Shown here piece after piece: positions 10,301-18,175 of a DNA stretch of 64,000 nt. The DNA comes from JBCDJI01 sp964351865 (GTDB taxonomy: Bacteria; Verrucomicrobiota; Verrucomicrobiia; Methylacidiphilales; JBCBYL01), in the NCBI GenBank assembly GCA_964351865.1, contig CAYGPJ010000010.1, positions 1 to 64,000 on the forward strand, written 5' to 3'. The number at the start of each line of letters is the position of its first letter. Position 1 is the stretch's first letter. Position numbers and translations under genes: made by a program. Below the pieces are notes generated by a model. It did not search any database and was not told the DNA's origin. It was given only the letters and a program-made list of their open reading frames with translations.

Positions 10301-10829
10301 GACCCGTGTAGCCTATTTTCCCGCCGGTATTTTTGATCGACCCTCGATGATCGCCGCCAGTTGGGACACCTTTGGGCTCCTCTACGTGACGACCAATGGC
10401 AATTCGGCCGTTTACGGAAAGCCCTCGTTCGATGCAGGCTACGTGGAAAGCGGCTACTCTCGATGGAGAAAATCCACCTTCACCTCTGCGCAGTTGAACG
10501 ATCCCGTCCTGATCGGGTTTGAAGCAGATCCTGATGAGGACGGTTTGATGAACTTTGCTGAATACGCATTGAACCGCCTGCCGTTCGAATTCGAGGCTTC
10601 GCCCGCCTTGAGTCTGATTGTTGATCCAGCATCAAACACGCTGGAATTCGTCAGGGCTCGCGAAGAAGTGACCTACATTATTGAGCGATCCTTTGACCTC
10701 GTGCAATGGACCCCCCTGGTCACAGATCCCGGCTCGGTGAGTCTATCAGAGCCTATCAGCTACACCCTTCCGATCGACCTGGATCAAGACCGGGAATTTT
10801 ATCGCCTACGGATGATCCACAACGAGTAA
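7359..10829 (+). CDS. Secreted GH74-like BNR-repeat protein with N-terminal PEP-CTERM-type module
   Basis: An 1156-residue multi-domain protein. A long basic n-region and a hydrophobic signal segment (about residues 28-45) are followed by a lectin-like beta-sandwich (about 46-275). This module is clearly related to the whole PEP-CTERM protein at 21800-22630 (shared 'L-F-Y-E-G-F', 'A-E-S-S-T-L' and 'G-V-R-W-V-S-F'). From about residue 285 there is a GH74/xyloglucanase-type seven-bladed propeller with 'Y-A-R-T-D-V-G' (the Asp matching the conserved GH74 catalytic residue) and many 'S-x-D-G-G-x-T-W' BNR motifs. The C-terminal ~90 residues ('D-E-D-G-L-M-N-F-A-E-Y') are a verrucomicrobial tail domain common on secreted proteins. 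A related enzyme without the N-terminal and tail modules is encoded at 29143-31395. Substrate xyloglucan or a similar beta-glucan is inferred. Confidence 0.75.
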   Translation: MTQSKLQESGSEWRLSGICIERWRSLRSVVWLVVLLGSVLTSRSELLFYEGFEYAESSTLAGQGSWVSTGGNLTVGGTSLGFGQLATSGGSVSSDSGWNSLNITTGLATPTTGVRWVSFVMIQTAGAATSWQGQQLLIGDAGGVTPGTLGNQMIRVGNAGANSPNPQGMATGGSFTYFNGGIAATFDTGASSATTSAQFFALKYDYDNTEITFYLDPTPGAGEASLIALGTVSAASNNLAKVHMSLAALQLKTNNIYTGSVAFDEIRIGETWSDVSPLSGTAPLAEYDWKPVRIGAGGLVTGMAIHPLDPEVRYARTDVGNGYRWDPLKSEWIPMLIRNVQDNTGLAAGLLGPPVITGVESLQVDPSDLDVVYMAFKLETSKDVWAQYPPSTGALYKSTDRGVTFNRTGLAIPMAPNGDTRAWGERIAVDPNNSDVVYYGSVFNGLQVSFDGAATWSQVEAGGPSTTADVINIVFDRRETLLVGGQQRSATVYAAVANGGVFRSIDGGVTWASITEGSSLDGFVRFMTIGPDGQVHVAKGGTKELWQFSNDAWTVRAVNVTWGTLTGIAVDQSDPKRIFTMSNGGSLSRTLDGGATWRSLGNEFLYANTLGWLPQLPDGFRSNGGVLLDSMNRLWSPQGNEGVLTYALSPDNSENGNPKVQWTIQSQGIEELVGHDVVIPPGSGDKPVISVHDASAFFIDDPDQFTAIQADELQDQLISNGIGLAYCPNVPSYVVVFSSDANRTSSGKNFSGYSADGGRTWTPFGSRPIQYRAGQIAVSRRDGWGLGADRIVILPSYGLPPKYSHDGGQTWNDSTGVALNSGGTMAEGGMINFSVRQRLLIADPFVANKFYLGSLSGNFYVSTDGGMTWSPRSNVGLAPGRFHSQMEANRTQQNDIWFVDGWEGAFAGGGVSAQNVHGLFRSTDGCTSFQRNPAVEYAICIALGAGSGLSGDAEFSVYFYGKLVDDPAWGIFRSVDEGQTWTRVAYFPAGIFDRPSMIAASWDTFGLLYVTTNGNSAVYGKPSFDAGYVESGYSRWRKSTFTSAQLNDPVLIGFEADPDEDGLMNFAEYALNRLPFEFEASPALSLIVDPASNTLEFVRAREEVTYIIERSFDLVQWTPLVTDPGSVSLSEPISYTLPIDLDQDREFYRLRMIHNE

Positions 10830-10841
10830 CCCCCGAAATTG

Positions 10842-11531
10842 ATGACTTGGAAAACAGATGACGAATTATTTGCCCTCGCCCGCCGGGAACTGTTTACGGC
10901 GGTGGTCGGCGATGTGATGGATAAGATGGAGCTATTTCATCAGTTTCTCCCTCCGCAGATCCAACCGCTGCGCGAGAACATGGTCGTCATCGGACGTGCG
11001 ATGCCGGTGCTGTCGGTGGACGTCTTTGCCGAGAAGATCACCGGCACTGCAAACAAGCTGATGGAGAAACCGTTCGGTCTGATGCTTGAAGCCCTCGACG
11101 ACCTCAAGCCCGGCGAAATTTATCTCAACACCGGTTCGTCGCCTCGCAATGCCCTGTGGGGGGAACTCATGAGCGCACGGGCCAGGCAACTCGGCGCGGC
11201 GGGGGCCGTGGTCAACGGGTATTCGCGCGACACCCGAGGGATTTACGCGTTGGATTTCCCGACTTTTTCCTGGGGCCGCTACGCGCAGGATTCGGCTCCG
11301 CGTTACAAGGTCGTGGATTTTCGGGTGCCATTGGAGATCGGGGGCGTGCGGATCGCGCCGGGCGATATTCTGATCGGCGACATCGACGGGGTCTGCGTCG
11401 TGCCGCGCGCGGTGGAGCAGGAGGTTTTTGTGAAAGCGCTGGAAAAGGCTCGTGGGGAAAAACTGGTCAGGAAGGCAATCGATGAAGGGATGAGTGCTGT
11501 TGCGGCATTTGAGCGTTATGGAATCATGTGA
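10842..11531 (+). CDS. RraA-like family protein (possible HMG/CHA-type aldolase)
   Basis: A 229-residue protein of the RraA/'dimethylmenaquinone methyltransferase' fold. ATG 10842 is preferred over the in-frame TTG 10839. The family core is visible: 'V-V-G-D-V-M-D' near residue 21, 'G-A-A-G-A-V-V-N-G-Y-S-R-D' and 'G-D-I-L-I-G-D-I-D-G-V-C-V-V-P' in the C-terminal half. Members with this architecture are often class II pyruvate aldolases acting on 4-hydroxy-4-methyl-2-oxoglutarate or related keto acids; true RraA only inhibits RNase E. The tight linkage to a UxaA-type dehydratase and an SDR (stop overlaps the next gene by 14 bases) favours a catabolic sugar-acid role. Exact substrate unknown. 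Confidence 0.75.
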   Translation: MTWKTDDELFALARRELFTAVVGDVMDKMELFHQFLPPQIQPLRENMVVIGRAMPVLSVDVFAEKITGTANKLMEKPFGLMLEALDDLKPGEIYLNTGSSPRNALWGELMSARARQLGAAGAVVNGYSRDTRGIYALDFPTFSWGRYAQDSAPRYKVVDFRVPLEIGGVRIAPGDILIGDIDGVCVVPRAVEQEVFVKALEKARGEKLVRKAIDEGMSAVAAFERYGIM

Positions 11532-11892
11532 TCCAAATTCCCTGCCGGAGACAGCTCCGCGAGCCTTCATCGTTTGCACGGCGGACACGGTCGCCACGCT
11601 GTTGGAGGACGCGCCTAAGGGGGCGAGGGTTCGCCTGATCGGGGAGAGTGGAGCAGGAGCGGAGGTTGTCGTGGTGGAGAACCTGCCATCCGCCCACAAG
11701 GTGGCACTGCGCGCCATGGAGCCGGGCGGGCCTGTCATCAAGTTCGGACACCGGATCGGCCATGCGACGCGGGGAATATCCCCCGGCGAATGGGTTCATT
11801 TGCACAACTGTGCGAGCGATGTGGACGCGCGCTCGAATACCCTGGATCTCCACACCGGCGCGCCAGCCGATACTCAAGCCGCTTATGAATGA
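11518..11892 (+). CDS. UxaA-type dehydratase small subunit (SAF domain)
   Basis: A 124-residue protein beginning at ATG 11518, inside the 3' end of the RraA-like gene. It has the SAF-type beta-clip fold of the N-terminal part of altronate/galactarate dehydratases: 'G-A-R-V-R-L-I-G', 'H-K-V-A-L', 'G-P-V-I-K-F-G-H-R-I-G' and 'G-E-W-V-H-L-H-N'. In E. coli UxaA this domain is fused to the catalytic part; here it is a separate gene overlapping the large subunit by 8 bases, the common 'split' arrangement. Expected reaction: dehydration of an aldonate such as D-altronate to a 2-keto-3-deoxy acid, together with the next gene product. Confidence 0.78.
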   Translation: MESCDPNSLPETAPRAFIVCTADTVATLLEDAPKGARVRLIGESGAGAEVVVVENLPSAHKVALRAMEPGGPVIKFGHRIGHATRGISPGEWVHLHNCASDVDARSNTLDLHTGAPADTQAAYE

Positions 11893-13093
11893 GATCGCAT
11901 CATGGCAGGGATTTGTGCGGGGCGACGGCCGCGTGGGTATCCGTAATCTCGTTCTTGTGATCTACACGGTGGAATGTGCGCGTTTCGTCGCCCATGAAAT
12001 CGCACGCGACGAGCCAGGGACACACGTGATCGGGTTTTCCGGTTGCTACGACAACGCCTATGCGATCCGTCTCCTGCTAGCACTTGCCCGGCACCCGAAT
12101 GTCGGGGCTGTTTTAGCGGTTGGACTCGGTTGCGAATACACCCAGCCAGCACTCATAGCGGGGGCGGTTAACAAGTGTGGGCGACCGGCAGAGTCGTTTT
12201 TCATCCAGGAAAGCGGGGGCACACGGAGCAGCGTGGAAAAGGGGAAAAGTTTGGTGCGGGAGCTACGACGGCGCATCGATGAAGAAGCGACATTGCGTGT
12301 GATGACTGCCGCCGATCTGGTCATTGGCTGTGAATGCGGGGGTTCCGACGGCACATCCGGTCTTGCGGGGAACCCGGTGGTGGGGCGTTTCTTCGACCGT
12401 TTGGTCGATGGAGGTGGGACTGCGGTGTTTGAGGAGACGGTGGAGCAAATCGGATTGCGCAGTATTCTCGTTGCCCGCGGAGCCTCCGAAGCGGCACGAG
12501 CAGAATTGGCCTCAGCCTATGACAAGGCGGAGGCCTACTGCCGGAGCGTCCAGCAGTGGTCGGCTTCACCCGGCAATTTTGCCGGTGGGCTCACCACCAT
12601 CGAAGAAAAGAGCCTGGGGGCGTTCGCCAAAAGTGGCAGCCGTCCGATTCAGGGAGTGATCAAGGTAGCGCAGGCACCGCCGCGGCCGGGCCTTTGGTTG
12701 CTGGACAGCGTGCCGGACCCGCATTTCATGCAATTTGGTTATACGAATCCAAACGACTCAGAGGGCATCATGGATCTGATCTCGTCCGGGTGTCACATCG
12801 TTCTCTTTGTGACCGGGCGCGGCAGCGTGATTGGCAGCCCGGTGTCGCCACTCATCAAGATCACCGGCAACGCGCAAACCTATCGGCAGATGGAGGAGGA
12901 TATGGACTTTGATGCCAGCGCGGTGCTGAGCGGCGAGCGGACTCTCGAGAGCTGTGCCGCTGAACTCCGTAAATTGGTTTTATCCGTGGCGGCCGGCCGT
13001 CGCTCGAAACCGGAGGCACTCGGGCATCGCGAGTATTTCGTCCCATACAAACATCAAGATACTCCCTCGCTCAGTGCAGGCTGCCGGGCGTGA
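11885..13093 (+). CDS. UxaA-type altronate/galactarate dehydratase large subunit
   Basis: A 402-residue protein. ATG 11885 is chosen because the product then starts just before the conserved 'G-D-G-R-V-G-I-R-N' segment; an upstream extension to 11648 would lie inside the small-subunit gene. Family marks include 'C-E-C-G-G-S-D-G-T-S-G-L-A-G-N-P' (metal/substrate site) and the C-terminal 'G-C-H-I-V-L-F-V-T-G-R-G' with 'K-I-T-G-N'. These proteins dehydrate altronate, galactarate or similar C6 sugar acids in an iron-dependent reaction. Operon: overlaps the small subunit upstream and the SDR downstream. Fits pectin or uronate breakdown, in line with the PL22-like lyase at 16-17 kb. Confidence 0.78.
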   Translation: MNEIASWQGFVRGDGRVGIRNLVLVIYTVECARFVAHEIARDEPGTHVIGFSGCYDNAYAIRLLLALARHPNVGAVLAVGLGCEYTQPALIAGAVNKCGRPAESFFIQESGGTRSSVEKGKSLVRELRRRIDEEATLRVMTAADLVIGCECGGSDGTSGLAGNPVVGRFFDRLVDGGGTAVFEETVEQIGLRSILVARGASEAARAELASAYDKAEAYCRSVQQWSASPGNFAGGLTTIEEKSLGAFAKSGSRPIQGVIKVAQAPPRPGLWLLDSVPDPHFMQFGYTNPNDSEGIMDLISSGCHIVLFVTGRGSVIGSPVSPLIKITGNAQTYRQMEEDMDFDASAVLSGERTLESCAAELRKLVLSVAAGRRSKPEALGHREYFVPYKHQDTPSLSAGCRA

Positions 13094-13869
13094 TCCATCC
13101 CATGAATATCCCCAATCCTTTCAGTCTCGAATCGGAAATCGCGCTCATCACCGGCGGTGGTTCAGGTCTCGGGTTCGGCATTGCCCGCAGCTTTATCGCA
13201 GCCGGAGCGCGGGTAATAATTGTGGGGCGGAGACAGGAGCAATTGGAGGCTGCCTGTGCAGAGCTCGGCCCGGCGGCAGTGGCAGTGACAGGTGACATCA
13301 CCGAGTTCGAGCAGATGAATGAGCTGGCCGCGCGCGCGGCCGAGGCCTATGCGAAGCCCGTGAGTATCCTGGTGAACAATGCGGGCATTCACCTAAAAAA
13401 ACCGGCATGGGAGACATCGCCGGTGGAGTTCGAGACGGTAATGCGAACACACGTGACGGCGGCACACGCACTGACGACGGCCGTCCTTCCCTCAATGCTA
13501 GAGCGGAAGCATGGTTCGATTTTGTTCACCGCCTCGATGACGTCGTTCATCGGCATGCCTAATGTGATCGCCTATAGTGCGGCGAAGACAGCATTGGTGG
13601 GCATGACGCGTGCCCTCTCCAGCGAGGTGGCGCCGCACGGAGTGAGGGTCAACGCCATCGCGCCCGGTTGGATCGAATCGCCGATGCTGCGGAAAGCTCT
13701 CGCAGGCGATGCCGCACGCGAAAACAAGATCCTCGCCCGCACGCCGATGGCACGCTTTGGCAAGCCCGAGGACATCGGCTGGGCTGCCACGTATCTCTGC
13801 TCGCCAGCGGCACAATTCCTCACCGGTGTGGTTCTTCCGGTTGACGGTGGAGCCAGCACGGGATTCTAG
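13090..13869 (+). CDS. SDR-family sugar/sugar-acid dehydrogenase
   Basis: A short-chain dehydrogenase of 259 residues from GTG 13090 (overlapping the previous stop) or 255 from ATG 13102; both are plausible. The Rossmann motif 'T-G-G-G-S-G-L-G' lies near residue 21, 'N-N-A-G' near 95, and the catalytic Ser-Tyr-Lys triad is visible as the Ser of 'T-A-S-M-T' and 'Y-S-A-A-K'. The C-terminus 'V-D-G-G-A-S-T-G-F' is typical of gluconate 5-dehydrogenase-like enzymes. As last gene of the sugar-acid cassette it probably interconverts a keto acid and a hydroxy acid (for example fructuronate/altronate-type reactions). Cofactor and substrate are not settled by sequence. Confidence 0.8.
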   Translation: MIHPMNIPNPFSLESEIALITGGGSGLGFGIARSFIAAGARVIIVGRRQEQLEAACAELGPAAVAVTGDITEFEQMNELAARAAEAYAKPVSILVNNAGIHLKKPAWETSPVEFETVMRTHVTAAHALTTAVLPSMLERKHGSILFTASMTSFIGMPNVIAYSAAKTALVGMTRALSSEVAPHGVRVNAIAPGWIESPMLRKALAGDAARENKILARTPMARFGKPEDIGWAATYLCSPAAQFLTGVVLPVDGGASTGF

Positions 13870-13962
13870 ATTCCCGGCATGCGCGGCGGAGCATTAGTAT
13901 GCGTCCCCCGTGAAACATCTCTCACAAACACCGCGAGCAAGGGCTTTGTCCGGCGACTCGCA

Positions 13963-14778
13963 TTACTTGTCCATAAACGAGTGCACCGCAGCCGCGACGG
14001 GGTCTGCAGGGTCAGTGGCTTTTTCAATGATGCTCATGTGGTCGCGGTCGGGGATGATTTGCAGCTCGATTTTGTTGCCTGGCGTGCGGCGCAGGAGCGC
14101 GGCGAGGAGTTGGTTCTCTTCGATGCGGGCAGGCACGTCGTTCTCCGCGCAAAGCAGAAGAAGGCGGGGTGCCGGACCGATTGCGAAATGGAGCGGTGCG
14201 CCTTCGTCGGCCACGATGGCGGGAGTGCCCGGTCCGCGTTCCTGCAGGATCGTGCTGTGGGTGAGGGTTTGTGCGCTCAGGGAAATGACCCCGCAAAGGC
14301 TAGTGGCATCGATTCCGGCGGCACGCAGGTAATGTGGATCGAGGGTCGTGAGTAGCGCAAGGTAGCCGCCAGCGGAGTGGCCGCCTACGTAGACTCGGCT
14401 GGAATCGAGGTTGTAGGCGGCCGCGTTTTTGACTACCCAAGCGATTGCGGCGGCGGCATCTTCCACGTATATAGGAAATTTGACACTGGGGCTAAGCCGA
14501 TAGTTGATCATAGCAACGGCCATTCCTAGATCCCGGAAACCTGCGGCCACTTTGAGGTTGAAGTCGTCTGATTTGTGCCCCTCAATCAGAGACCCTCCGT
14601 GAAACCAAACCAGAACAGGAGGCTTGCCTGTTGTGACGGGTATATAGAGATCGAGCGCACATCGTTTTGGGGCGTTCGGCTCGGTGCGGTAGGGCAGGTC
14701 AGTATGAAGGGATGGTACGGCGTTTATGGTGTGGCTCATCGCGGTCAGGATGGATAGAATGTTGATGATTTGTTTCAT
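13963..14778 (-). CDS. Secreted BD-FAE/esterase-like alpha/beta hydrolase
   Basis: A 271-residue alpha/beta hydrolase with a short signal peptide (hydrophobic segment, residues about 5-19). It shows the oxyanion-hole 'H-G-G-S' at residues 60-63, the nucleophile in 'G-G-H-S135-A-G-G', an Asp in 'E-N-D-V-P', and a His in 'D-R-D-H-M'. This is the layout of hormone-sensitive-lipase or bifunctional feruloyl/acetyl-xylan esterase relatives. Its ATG overlaps the stop of the upstream aminotransferase gene by 4 bases, so it is cotranscribed. A role in removing acetyl or other ester groups from plant or algal polysaccharide is likely; the true substrate is unknown. Confidence 0.75.
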   Translation of the reverse strand: MKQIINILSILTAMSHTINAVPSLHTDLPYRTEPNAPKRCALDLYIPVTTGKPPVLVWFHGGSLIEGHKSDDFNLKVAAGFRDLGMAVAMINYRLSPSVKFPIYVEDAAAAIAWVVKNAAAYNLDSSRVYVGGHSAGGYLALLTTLDPHYLRAAGIDATSLCGVISLSAQTLTHSTILQERGPGTPAIVADEGAPLHFAIGPAPRLLLLCAENDVPARIEENQLLAALLRRTPGNKIELQIIPDRDHMSIIEKATDPADPVAAAVHSFMDK

Positions 14779-15950
14779 GAGAAGGCGCTACGGCAGGCAG
14801 CTACGGCATTCTCTGCCTCTGCTTCTGTCCAGTCTGGGTTGAGTTTTACGAATACAGAACGCTCAGCCCAATCGAGAGTGCGGGGGCACTGTTCGGGGGT
14901 GTAAAATGATTGCAGACTCTGATTCTTATCATGGCGTAAGGCATCCCAATCGGGGTGATGACTGGTGCGACCTTGCAAGATCGCATCCCAGTTGGTGAAA
15001 ATGTGTCGATGGGTTTCAATCGGGCGGGTGCCGTTTACCCCGGGGGAGCGGGCAAATGCAATAGCCTCGGCGGCGCTGGGAAACTGGTAGGTCATTACCA
15101 TGCGGCAATCTCCGTCAGCGTCGTTAGACGGTGCAGGCGAGAGGACGTCAGCGAGACCCTCTCCAAATTGATCTGCAATGCGCCGAAGGTCGGCAAGGAT
15201 GCCGTCGAGGCGGTTCAATTGCGCGCCCATGATGGCACCCATGATTTCGCTGGCGCGAAATTGTAGACCTACGAAAGGCTCGACCGTCAGGTCATCGGCG
15301 AAGCACTTAAAACCATTTAGGCTGTCGTGGAAAATCCGGGCTCTGTCGTATAAGGTGCGGTCATGAGTGACCATCGCACCGCCTTCTCCACAGGACAGGA
15401 TTTTAAAGTCGTTGAAACTGAAGCATCCTGCATCCCCGAAGCAGCCAAGTCTGCGTCCGCGATAGCTGCCGCCGCATGCTTGGGCACAATCTTCGATGAT
15501 GTAAAGTCCGTGTTGACTTGCGATTTCTTGAAGGCTGTTGAGATCAGCCGAACGTCCCATCACGTGAACCGGAATGATGGCTCGCGTATGCGGGGAAATT
15601 CGGCATGCGACATCGTACGGGTCGAGTGTCAGCGTCGCATCGATTTCGGTGAGAACAGGAATGGCACCCACGGAGAGCACAGCTGTAGCGGTTGCCATCC
15701 AAGTATAGGCAGGTACAATGACTTCGTCCCCGGGGCCGATTCCAAGAGCTGCCAGTGCACAAATGAGAGCGGCTGTGCCTCCACCTGACAGGAGCAGCGA
15801 GTAATCTGTGCCAATGGTTCGAGCCCAGTTCATTTCGAACTGATCCACGGCACCTTGGTGACCGTCGGCAGCGCAGCCGGTGCGGAATAGTTTTCCGCTT
15901 TCAATCACCCGTCTGACGGCTTCTATTTCAGAGTCTCCAATGCGATACAT
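14775..15950 (-). CDS. DegT/DnrJ/EryC1-type PLP-dependent sugar aminotransferase
   Basis: A 391-residue type I fold PLP enzyme. Visible motifs: 'S-G-G-G-T-A-A-L' (phosphate binding, about residue 55), 'E-D-C-A-Q-A' (Asp154 to the pyridine nitrogen), and 'F-S-F-N-D-F-K183' followed by 'C-G-E-G-G', where Lys183 is the Schiff-base lysine. The family aminates keto-sugars or oxidises/dehydrates related sugars in nucleotide-sugar pathways, but members in catabolic loci (for example inosose/keto-sugar amination) also occur. Here it sits between a PL22-like lyase and a secreted esterase rather than in an LPS locus, which is unusual. It overlaps the esterase start. The window holds no nucleotidyltransferase or glycosyltransferase partner. 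Confidence 0.8.
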   Translation of the reverse strand: MYRIGDSEIEAVRRVIESGKLFRTGCAADGHQGAVDQFEMNWARTIGTDYSLLLSGGGTAALICALAALGIGPGDEVIVPAYTWMATATAVLSVGAIPVLTEIDATLTLDPYDVACRISPHTRAIIPVHVMGRSADLNSLQEIASQHGLYIIEDCAQACGGSYRGRRLGCFGDAGCFSFNDFKILSCGEGGAMVTHDRTLYDRARIFHDSLNGFKCFADDLTVEPFVGLQFRASEIMGAIMGAQLNRLDGILADLRRIADQFGEGLADVLSPAPSNDADGDCRMVMTYQFPSAAEAIAFARSPGVNGTRPIETHRHIFTNWDAILQGRTSHHPDWDALRHDKNQSLQSFYTPEQCPRTLDWAERSVFVKLNPDWTEAEAENAVAACRSAFS

Positions 15951-16063
15951 GATGTATGAAAAAGCGGCGTGATTGGCAGGGGGGATTAGACGCTTAGACT
16001 TGGGGGTGGAGCGTAGGGACGTAGTAGATCCGCTTTTTGCGATGATTTATGAACATAGGGCTT

Positions 16064-17197
16064 TCAACCTCCTGTTGCTTCAATAAGATCGGAAGTTTTG
16101 ATGAGAGCAATATCGACGCGGCCCATGACAGTCGTGGTGTAAGCGATAAGCAAATCGCCCGCGCAGAACTGGGGATGAGGGTCGATGTGGTAGGTTGCGC
16201 GATTATACGGAGGGAGGGGGAGTGCAGTTACGATATCTATCTCCCGGCCGGTGACGGTGTTTAGGAACCTCACCCGAGCAGGCTTCATTTCTTGTGAATA
16301 AGTGCCGATATCGCCAACCAGATAACGCCCATCGGCATTGGAATGTGAATGGCACGTCCCGGCCGGCCAGACATTGGTGACGGTTCCGGTGTGGATATTT
16401 ATTTTTTCGGTTCCCCGGTTGTAATCAACATACCAGATATGCTGACCATCGGGATCCCACCACTCATGTGTCAGTGAAGCTGCATCGGAGAATAAGGGCT
16501 GCATCTTTCCGTTGCGATTGAGTAGCCAAATCCGGTTTTCATAGCCGTGAGCCTTCCCCGATGCGACATCGATCCAGCCATCCTGGGCGATCAGCGCAAG
16601 GTCGGGGTTAGTCGGGCTGAACTGGGCATGGTTGTAGCAGCGGTCGAATGTTTTCCAGACTTGGAACTCGCTGCCGTCCAAAGGCAGGCTTCCAATGCAC
16701 CATTCCCGACCAAAGTGAGCGTCTATGAGAAACTCTCGCCTGTCGGAGGAAAGCGTGAGGTGCGTGGCCAGCCGTTTACCATACCGATTGTGATGTATTG
16801 ATTCTGGAATGCCGTTGATAAGCTCGATCTTAGCACCAACCTGCGGAGCTCGACGGTAGACGTCAAAGCCCGAACACCAGAATACTTCTGCAGTATCGGG
16901 TTCAATGAAAGGAGAAGCGTCTCGGAACTGTGTTTCCGGAAACCATTGGACGGTACCCTCCAGAAAATCTGCCACTCCGAGGGTGCGCCCGAGTTCTGCA
17001 GAAGCAGCGGGTGGGTGTGTACAATAGAACCACAGGTAACGGGCGTCTGAGGAGAGCGATCTGTTGGTAAAATAGAAAGATTGGATCAGCGGTGCAACAC
17101 GATTGGTGAGGATATAACTGGTAAGACCTGACACGGGGTCAGTCCAAGCCGTGAGCAATGGGTGGTTGTCAAGAGACGAAGTGCAGAGAGAATTCAT
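16064..17197 (-). CDS. PL22-like oligogalacturonate lyase-type propeller protein
   Basis: A 377-residue cytoplasmic-looking protein built of beta-propeller blades. Segments such as 'N-H-A-Q-F-S-P-T-N-P' (about residue 197), 'L-T-H-E-W-W-D-P-D-G', 'C-H-S-H-S-N-A-D-G-R-Y' and a late 'H-I-D-P-H-P-Q' resemble oligogalacturonate lyases of family PL22, which use His residues and a metal to split unsaturated uronate disaccharides. I cannot align all metal ligands, so it may be a non-canonical PL22 relative or another TolB-like propeller. It heads a likely operon with the aminotransferase (113-base gap) and esterase. Consistent with the sugar-acid cassette on the opposite strand. Confidence 0.58.
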   Translation of the reverse strand: MNSLCTSSLDNHPLLTAWTDPVSGLTSYILTNRVAPLIQSFYFTNRSLSSDARYLWFYCTHPPAASAELGRTLGVADFLEGTVQWFPETQFRDASPFIEPDTAEVFWCSGFDVYRRAPQVGAKIELINGIPESIHHNRYGKRLATHLTLSSDRREFLIDAHFGREWCIGSLPLDGSEFQVWKTFDRCYNHAQFSPTNPDLALIAQDGWIDVASGKAHGYENRIWLLNRNGKMQPLFSDAASLTHEWWDPDGQHIWYVDYNRGTEKINIHTGTVTNVWPAGTCHSHSNADGRYLVGDIGTYSQEMKPARVRFLNTVTGREIDIVTALPLPPYNRATYHIDPHPQFCAGDLLIAYTTTVMGRVDIALIKTSDLIEATGG

Positions 17198-17343
17198 TCG
17201 ATAGCGAGAGTATCAAAAAGAAAGGGGGAGCTTGTATCTAATCAAAAAAATGGCAAAGCTCCATGGATTTGAAACAGCAAGTGAGGGTAAGGATGAAAAT
17301 AACACACCGCTAAGGTAAAAGTGAATCAAGAAACAGAATATGA

Positions 17344-18087
17344 TTAGCGAAAATTCTTGCCCTGATCACTGGGGGCATTGACTTCGATTTCCCAATCCAT
17401 GGAACCGTCCTTCAAGTATTCGCCAGGTTTGGTCCAGTAAAGGCGTATTTCGATTTTACTCATATTGGGATAAGTGATAACATCGAATTTTCCTGCGGTG
17501 GAGAACGAAAGGGTTAATTCGGATCCTGCCGCATTAGATAGTTTAAATTTATCAACGCTTTTGGCGGCAATAAAGGTTTTGACTTCCCCGGTTTCCGTAA
17601 GTTCGGCGGCAGTCACTTCATTCTCTCCGTTAGAGATGGTGATACCAGTTAGCGTCTCATATGGAATAGTGATTTCTGTTCGAATAAATCCATCAATGGA
17701 CTCTTTCGTGGACCATTCATCCGAACATGATAATTTATTTTCGTTCTGATTCCTGGATCGTTTGAAAAGCAATTCGTTACCGGTTAATTCTCCCATGTAG
17801 TCTTTGAATGCAATGAGATATTCGTTACCGTTGTTGCCCGTCCTCTTCTTCTTTTTAATCGAAGTAGGCAGCCACCCCTCGGGTGAGTAGCCAGTGAATG
17901 TTGTGGTCACGAGAAGTGGAGGAATGCCGGGCATCGTCACCAGATGATGCGTTTCCTCCCGTTCAAAATCGATGTCTTTGGAGAGAGATGAAGATGTTCC
18001 AAAAGGATAACAGCAAGCCGCAAAGAGGGTTAAAATGAGGGCTTTATGCGAGTTGAGTAAGGAAAGGAGATATCGGTTATTTTTCAT
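17344..18087 (-). CDS. Secreted protein of unknown function
   Basis: A 247-residue protein when started at ATG 18087, which places a basic 'K-N-N-R' and a hydrophobic signal segment at the N-terminus; the open frame extends to 18183 but those residues do not resemble a leader and would overlap the upstream gene. The mature part has short charged stretches, a 'Y-S-P-E-G-W-L-P' motif and alternating beta-type segments ending in 'S-M-D-W-E-I-E-V-N'. No family recognised. It lies 88 bases downstream of a PEP-CTERM gene and may be cotranscribed. Possibly an extracellular adhesion or matrix protein; this is a guess. Confidence 0.55.
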   Translation of the reverse strand: MKNNRYLLSLLNSHKALILTLFAACCYPFGTSSSLSKDIDFEREETHHLVTMPGIPPLLVTTTFTGYSPEGWLPTSIKKKKRTGNNGNEYLIAFKDYMGELTGNELLFKRSRNQNENKLSCSDEWSTKESIDGFIRTEITIPYETLTGITISNGENEVTAAELTETGEVKTFIAAKSVDKFKLSNAAGSELTLSFSTAGKFDVITYPNMSKIEIRLYWTKPGEYLKDGSMDWEIEVNAPSDQGKNFR

Positions 18088-18175
18088 TATTTTATCAAAA
18101 AATGCTACATTAAAAAAAACCGGCCTTTTTTTGACAAGGGTTAACCCCCAAGTCGTTGATAGTCTTAGCCCACGG

